DNA from: Clostridia bacterium
GTDB taxonomy: Bacteria > Bacillota > Clostridia > Oscillospirales > Acutalibacteraceae
Assembly: GCA_900768035.1 (NCBI GenBank)
Contig: CAAGBH010000121.1
Span: 1-18,675, forward strand
Reading direction: 5' to 3'
Length of the DNA: 18,675 nt
Under the pieces are notes generated by a model, which saw only the letters and a program-made list of their open reading frames with translations, had not been told where the DNA came from and made no database searches. Position 1 is the stretch's first letter, and the number at the start of each line of letters is the position of its first letter. Shown in pieces: positions 14,538-18,675 of this stretch. A program made the translations under genes and the position numbers.

Positions 14538-15536
14538 TTATAACACTTCCCTTTCTATTTTAAATTCCAGATTATCTAAACTTTCGTCAACTTTGACTTT
14601 ACAGTCAAAACCACGTGATTTTAAATATTTTAAATTAGATTTTCTTTGTCCTGTCATTTTTGAAACATCAGATTTGCCAACAAAAATCGTATAACTTCCT
14701 TTATCAAAAAGGTGGGTTAAAACTTTAGTCAGCATAATCTGTGATTGACAAAGTTCACTAAATGCAGGGTGCCAAGGTCCTGCAATATAGGCCTCTTTCT
14801 CGATTGAATGAAGACCCAATCTTATAACATTTATACCGGCTTTGGTAAGCATAATATAAAGTTTTGCAGAAAGTTTTATAGCCTCACCTAAAGTTTGCGG
14901 TTTATAAATTCCGTCAATATAAAGCGCCGCCAAGTCAGTATCATTTAAAACTATGGTGGGATAAATTCTCACTGTATCGGGGTGAATTTCTATAATCTTT
15001 TTTGCAGTACGGATTGCCGATTCATCGTCATCAGCATAAAGACCTGTCATTATCTGAAGACCTAATTCAAACCCATGCTTTTTTATAAGCGCAGACGCTC
15101 TTTCAACATCTTTTGCAGTATGTCCACGATTGTTCATCTTAAGCACGTGGTCATTAAGACTTTGAGCGCCAAGTTCAATTGCAGTAACATTATATTCCTT
15201 TAAAAGCATTAAAATTTCATCATCAATAGCATCAGGTCTTGTTGAAACTCTTATCCCTGAAACAAGACCAATTCTAACAAATGAAGATGCCGCTTCTAAC
15301 AAAGAAATCATATAATTGCGGTTAATTGCAGTAAAACTTCCGCCAAAAAAAGCAATTTCAGTTGTAGCAGAATCGTATTTTTTTGATTTAACGGCAGTTA
15401 TAACCGCTTTTTCAACATCTGTAGCATGCGGGGCTTTGCAAGTTCCCGTAATGTACCTTTGATTGCAAAAACTACACTTATTAGGACAACCGATATGAGG
15501 CACGAAAATTGAAATATTAGAATGTTTCTTGCTCAT
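14538..15536 (-). CDS. Elp3-like radical SAM protein without acetyltransferase domain
   Basis: A 332-residue radical SAM enzyme. The 4Fe-4S cluster motif is C17-x3-C21-x2-C24 (GCPNKCSFCNQ), followed by the SAM-binding FFGGSFTA (63-70), then STRPD and ELGAQSLND, an order typical of the Elp3/YhcC group. Full Elp3 proteins carry a C-terminal GNAT acetyltransferase domain of about 200 residues; this protein ends with only a short tail, so it is a stand-alone radical SAM part. The substrate is unknown; a tRNA or other RNA base is a reasonable guess given the family and its rnc neighbour. Its start overlaps the rnc stop as ATGA. A similar gene between rnc and smc is familiar from other Clostridia. 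Confidence 0.9.
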   Translation of the reverse strand: MSKKHSNISIFVPHIGCPNKCSFCNQRYITGTCKAPHATDVEKAVITAVKSKKYDSATTEIAFFGGSFTAINRNYMISLLEAASSFVRIGLVSGIRVSTRPDAIDDEILMLLKEYNVTAIELGAQSLNDHVLKMNNRGHTAKDVERASALIKKHGFELGLQIMTGLYADDDESAIRTAKKIIEIHPDTVRIYPTIVLNDTDLAALYIDGIYKPQTLGEAIKLSAKLYIMLTKAGINVIRLGLHSIEKEAYIAGPWHPAFSELCQSQIMLTKVLTHLFDKGSYTIFVGKSDVSKMTGQRKSNLKYLKSRGFDCKVKVDESLDNLEFKIEREVL

Positions 15537-16213
15537 ATTTGGGCACCCATAAGTTCAAGTGCCTGTTTGGCCGCCATTTGTTCGGCTTGCTTTTTGCTTT
15601 TACCCATACCCTTGCCAATTACATTAGAATTGAGATGCACCTCAACCTCAAAAACTTTATCGTGGTCAGGACCGCTCTCACTTTTCAAAATATAACTGAC
15701 ACTTTCTTCGGGATTACGCTGAATTATTTCCTGTAAAGCGGTTTTATAATCCTTAAACACTTCATCATCTTTATGATTTAGTTCTTCCTTAACAAATCGC
15801 AAAACAAATTCCCTTGCAACTTCCATACCGCCGTCAAGATAGATTGCGGCAAGCACCGCCTCAAAGGCATCTGCCAAGATAGAGTCACGCTCTCTGCCGC
15901 CGTTATTATCCTCACCTCTGCCGAGTTTCAAGGATTTACCGAGTTCAATCTGTCTTGAAAAAGTGCAGAGAGACTTTTCACAAACAAGCGAAGCACGAAG
16001 TTTGGTGAGTTCCCCTTCAGGAATACTTTTGAAATTCCCAAATAGATAATCTGCAACTATTACCGAAAGCACAGAATCTCCCAAAAATTCCAAACGCTCG
16101 TTTGAAGTGTATCCTCCTCGCACTTCATTAGCATAAGAAGAATGGCACAAAGCATTCTCAAGTAATTTTATGTTATTAAATTTGTAACCGAGTTTTTTTT
16201 GTAAAACTTCCAT
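15533..16213 (-). CDS. rnc: Ribonuclease III
   Basis: A 226-residue double-strand-specific endoribonuclease that processes rRNA precursors and structured RNAs, acting as a dimer with Mg2+. The signature NERLEFLGDS is at 38-47, with E42 and D46. The second catalytic pair D115/E118 lies in ILADAFEAV. The C-terminal dsRNA-binding domain (about 155-222) ends with GKGMGKSKKQAEQMAAKQAL. A TTG at 16217-16219 is also in frame, but AAGGA spacing favours the ATG at 16211-16213. It follows plsX directly; the acyl carrier protein gene often found between plsX and rnc is absent here. The 3' end overlaps the radical SAM gene by 4 bases. Confidence 0.97.
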   Translation of the reverse strand: MEVLQKKLGYKFNNIKLLENALCHSSYANEVRGGYTSNERLEFLGDSVLSVIVADYLFGNFKSIPEGELTKLRASLVCEKSLCTFSRQIELGKSLKLGRGEDNNGGRERDSILADAFEAVLAAIYLDGGMEVAREFVLRFVKEELNHKDDEVFKDYKTALQEIIQRNPEESVSYILKSESGPDHDKVFEVEVHLNSNVIGKGMGKSKKQAEQMAAKQALELMGAQI

Positions 16214-16220
16214 TATCAAA

Positions 16221-17219
16221 TTAATCCTTTATCTGTTCTAATGATTTTGTTATGTTCTCAATAACACCGTTTTGTGTAAATGTTACTGCCTGTTTTATAG
16301 CATTTTTCATTGCTTTGGCATCAGAATTACCGTGAGCCTTTATAACAGTCTTTTTAACACCTAAAAGCGGTGCACCGCCAACCTCACTGCTATCCATCAT
16401 ACTCTTAAGCGAATATAAATCTTTCTTGATAACAAGAGCCGCCAATTTATTCTTTAAACTTTTATATAAAGCGTTTTTAACCAAACGGAAAAACGTGCTT
16501 GCAGTACCCTCAATGAGTTTCAAAGCAATATTTCCTGTAAAACCGTCGGTTATAACTGCATCGCAAACACCCTTTGGCATTTCACGGGATTCAACATTAC
16601 CAACAAAGTTAATCGGTGCTTCGCTCAAAAGTTTATACGCTTCTTTTTGAAGTTCGGTTCCTTTTGTATCTTCTGTACCAATATTCAAAAGACCTATAGT
16701 TGCATTGTCTTTACCCTCAACGCCCTTTAAATATGCGCTAGCCATTATTCCAAACTGGCAAAGCATTTCAGGACGGCATTCTGCATTAGCGCCCATATCC
16801 ATAAGCATATAATGTCCTTTAGGGGACGGAATCATACCTGCAAGAGCCGGACGTTTTATACCTTTAATGCGCTTTACAATAAGCGTTCCGCCAACAACAA
16901 CCGCACCCGTAGAACCTGCAGACACAAAAGCATCTGCCCTGTCTTCAACCAATTCTTTAAAAGCCAAAGCCATAGAAGAATTAGAATGTGCTTTTAAAAG
17001 GGTTGTCGGGTCGTCATGCATATCAATAACGTCATCAGTATCAACTATCGAAAGGTCGCCGTAAAAGTTCAAATTATTATCGTTTATAATCTTTTCAATT
17101 TCCGCTTTTTTACCTGTAAGGGTTATATCCACTTTGAGTTCAGCCGAAGCCAATGCCGCACCTTTTACAATTTCCAAAGGTGCATTATCGCCACCGTAAG
17201 CATCAACAACTACACGCAT
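16221..17219 (-). CDS. plsX: Phosphate acyltransferase PlsX
   Basis: A 332-residue soluble or membrane-peripheral enzyme that turns acyl-ACP and phosphate into acyl-phosphate, the donor used by PlsY to begin phospholipid synthesis. The N-terminal DAYGGDNAP (6-14), FVSAGSTGAVV (about 98-108), the MGANAECRPEML region and the DGFTGNIALKLIEG segment are family hallmarks. Length is typical. The ATG follows GAGGAG at good spacing and lies 2 bases after the trmFO stop. Fatty acid synthesis genes and acpP, common neighbours of plsX, are not present in the window. Confidence 0.97.
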   Translation of the reverse strand: MRVVVDAYGGDNAPLEIVKGAALASAELKVDITLTGKKAEIEKIINDNNLNFYGDLSIVDTDDVIDMHDDPTTLLKAHSNSSMALAFKELVEDRADAFVSAGSTGAVVVGGTLIVKRIKGIKRPALAGMIPSPKGHYMLMDMGANAECRPEMLCQFGIMASAYLKGVEGKDNATIGLLNIGTEDTKGTELQKEAYKLLSEAPINFVGNVESREMPKGVCDAVITDGFTGNIALKLIEGTASTFFRLVKNALYKSLKNKLAALVIKKDLYSLKSMMDSSEVGGAPLLGVKKTVIKAHGNSDAKAMKNAIKQAVTFTQNGVIENITKSLEQIKD

Positions 17220-17221
17220 TT

Positions 17222-18517
17222 TTATTTCTCCTCATACCATTTAAGCGAACGCTCGGCTAACGCCATATAGCGCTCTCTTTTATCTTTTATATGTTCCTCT
17301 AAAGAAGGGATTATACCGAAATTAGCGCCCATTGGCTGAAAATCAACCACAGTTTCATCTGTTATATAAGAAAGCAGAGCGCCAATCATAGTGAACTTCG
17401 GCAAAATCAACGGTTCTTCGTTTTTTAACTTCGCTAAAGCATTTATTCCTGCAACAATACCGCTTGCCGCCGATTCCATATACCCCTCAACACCTGAAAG
17501 TTGCCCCGCAAAGAAAATATTACTGTTTTTCTTTAAAGACAAATCTTTATTAAGAAGTTTCGGGGAATTTATAAAGGAATTGCGGTGCATAACACCATAG
17601 CGTACAAATTCTGCATTCTCGAGTCCCGGTATCATTGAAAATACCCTTTTTTGTTCGGGGAATTTTAAATTGGTCTGAAAACCTACAAGGTTAAAGAGCG
17701 TTGCATCGGCATTTTCACGCCTTAACTGAACAACCGCCCAAGGTCTCTGGTTAGTTCTCGGGTCTCTTAGCCCTACAGGTTTTAACGGACCGAAACGGAT
17801 TGAATCTTCGCCACGCTTTGCCAAAATTTCAACCGGCATACATCCCTCATAAACCTTAACGGGTTTATCAAACTGGGAAAGCAAAGCTGACTCGGCAGCA
17901 ACAAGTTCCTTATGAAAAGCAGTATATTCTTCCTTATTCATAGGGCAGTTGATATAGTCATCACTACCCTTTCCGTAACGGGAAGCATAAAACGCTTTAC
18001 TGAAATCTATACTCTCAGCAGTCACAATAGGCGCCGCCGCATCATAGAAACTCAAATTCTCGCTTTCGCATAAATTCGCAATAGAATTTGCCAATTCGCC
18101 GTCGGTCAAAGGTCCTGTTGCAACCACCGTAACAGTATCAGTCGGCAAATCGGTTAAAACCTTTTCGCTAACCGTAATATTGGGGTGTGACCTTACCTTT
18201 TCGGTTATATACTGCGAAAATAAATTACGGTCAACCGCCAAAGCGCCACCTGCCGCAACCGATGCTTTATCAGCAGATTCTAAACAAACTGAACCGAATT
18301 TTCGCATTTCTTCCTTTAAAAGCCCTGCCGCAGAATCTATACGGGCGGCTTTTAAAGAATTGGAACATACAAGTTCCGCAAAGTTTTGTGACTTATGAGC
18401 CGGGGTCATTTTTTGAGGTTTCATTTCAATTAAATCAACCTTAACACCCCTATTTGCAATTTGCAAAGCCGCTTCGCAACCGGCTAAACCGGCGCCGACA
18501 ACGGTAATCTTTTCCAT
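17222..18517 (-). CDS. trmFO: Methylenetetrahydrofolate-tRNA-(uracil-5-)-methyltransferase TrmFO
   Basis: A 431-residue flavoprotein that makes 5-methyluridine at position 54 of the tRNA T-loop, using methylene-tetrahydrofolate and reduced FAD. The FAD-binding GAGLAG is at 8-13, and the conserved EMKPQKMTPAHKS and LVCSNSLKA segments follow; C51 lies at the family's conserved cysteine position. Later landmarks are GPLKPVGLRDPR, GQLSGVEGYMESAASG and a C-terminal GANFGIIPSL. Length is normal. AAGGA is 8 bases before the ATG, which lies 1 base after the topA stop. The topA-trmFO order is shared with Bacillus and many Firmicutes. Confidence 0.98.
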   Translation of the reverse strand: MEKITVVGAGLAGCEAALQIANRGVKVDLIEMKPQKMTPAHKSQNFAELVCSNSLKAARIDSAAGLLKEEMRKFGSVCLESADKASVAAGGALAVDRNLFSQYITEKVRSHPNITVSEKVLTDLPTDTVTVVATGPLTDGELANSIANLCESENLSFYDAAAPIVTAESIDFSKAFYASRYGKGSDDYINCPMNKEEYTAFHKELVAAESALLSQFDKPVKVYEGCMPVEILAKRGEDSIRFGPLKPVGLRDPRTNQRPWAVVQLRRENADATLFNLVGFQTNLKFPEQKRVFSMIPGLENAEFVRYGVMHRNSFINSPKLLNKDLSLKKNSNIFFAGQLSGVEGYMESAASGIVAGINALAKLKNEEPLILPKFTMIGALLSYITDETVVDFQPMGANFGIIPSLEEHIKDKRERYMALAERSLKWYEEK

Positions 18518-18518
18518 C

Positions 18519-18675
18519 TTAATTTTCCTTACTCTTTTTCCTTGACGGGCAATCAGAATTCATACAGTATTTTCTGCCTCTTATTCCGTTGATGATATAT
18601 CCGCCACATTCGGTGCATTTGTCACCCGTTGGTATACCCGGCGAAGCAAAATCACATTCGGGATAGTTGGAGCAA
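18519..18675 (-). CDS. topA: DNA topoisomerase I, C-terminal end (cut by window edge)
   Basis: Only the last 51 residues are present. They show the second half of one zinc ribbon (CSNYPEC) and a complete final ribbon (CTECGG, then C and C about 14 to 19 residues later), ending in a basic tail RKKSKEN. This arrangement is typical of the zinc-binding C terminus of type IA topoisomerase TopA, which relaxes negative supercoils. The following gene, trmFO, is the usual topA neighbour in Firmicutes, which supports the call. The catalytic part lies outside the window. Confidence 0.9.
   Translation of the reverse strand, partial: CSNYPECDFASPGIPTGDKCTECGGYIINGIRGRKYCMNSDCPSRKKSKEN

Larger units (their letters stand above)
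5207..18675 (-). other. Probable single long operon, topA to leuS
   Basis: Thirteen genes on the minus strand follow each other with overlaps or gaps of 9 bases at most, and no intrinsic terminator was seen between them. The upstream end lies outside the window. Internal promoters inside coding regions cannot be excluded. The next gene to the left (secG) has its own promoter. Confidence 0.7.

Overview
The window reads as a chromosomal core region of a low-GC Gram-positive bacterium, most likely a member of the Clostridia. Reasons: AT-rich composition, strong GGAGG-type ribosome binding sites, frequent GTG/TTG starts, and gene neighbourhoods typical of Firmicutes (topA-trmFO, rnc-smc-ftsY, yhbY-nadD-yqeK-rsfS-leuS). 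Genus and species cannot be told from the sequence alone. No tRNA, rRNA, CRISPR array, transposon, prophage or integration site was seen. No gene-free stretch exceeds 300 bases. || Right part (about 18675 down to 5207, minus strand): thirteen genes in one direction with overlaps or gaps of at most 9 bases. In transcription order they are topA (3' end only), trmFO, plsX, rnc, an Elp3-like radical SAM gene, smc, ftsY, rdgB, yhbY, nadD, yqeK, rsfS and leuS. This looks like one long operon for growth functions: tRNA modification and charging, phospholipid synthesis, RNA processing and ribosome maturation, chromosome organisation, membrane targeting, nucleotide-pool sanitation and NAD synthesis. 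|| Middle (5206 to 4566, minus): a short unit, secG-rpsU, with a good promoter in front of secG and a strong intrinsic terminator after rpsU. Next (4565 to 633, minus): yqeG-like HAD phosphatase, an endonuclease IV-like TIM-barrel protein and a P2A-type (Ca2+-ATPase-like) P-type ATPase. They are tightly packed, and the first gene's ribosome binding site lies directly at the end of the rpsU terminator. || Left end: a bidirectional terminator separates the ATPase from a convergent plus-strand gene for a 117-residue protein. That protein resembles small Sm/SH3-like spore-coat or germination proteins (GerQ or DUF2642 type), and a possible mother-cell sigma factor promoter precedes it. Divergent from it is the 5' end of deoD (purine nucleoside phosphorylase), cut by the window edge. 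|| Most of the window is ordinary housekeeping DNA. The best leads are the P-type ATPase, whose catalytic signatures deviate in four places while its ion-site residues are intact; the small GerQ-like gene with a sporulation-type promoter match; and the terminator sitting inside the rpsU/yqeG junction. I do not see a clear new multi-gene system.
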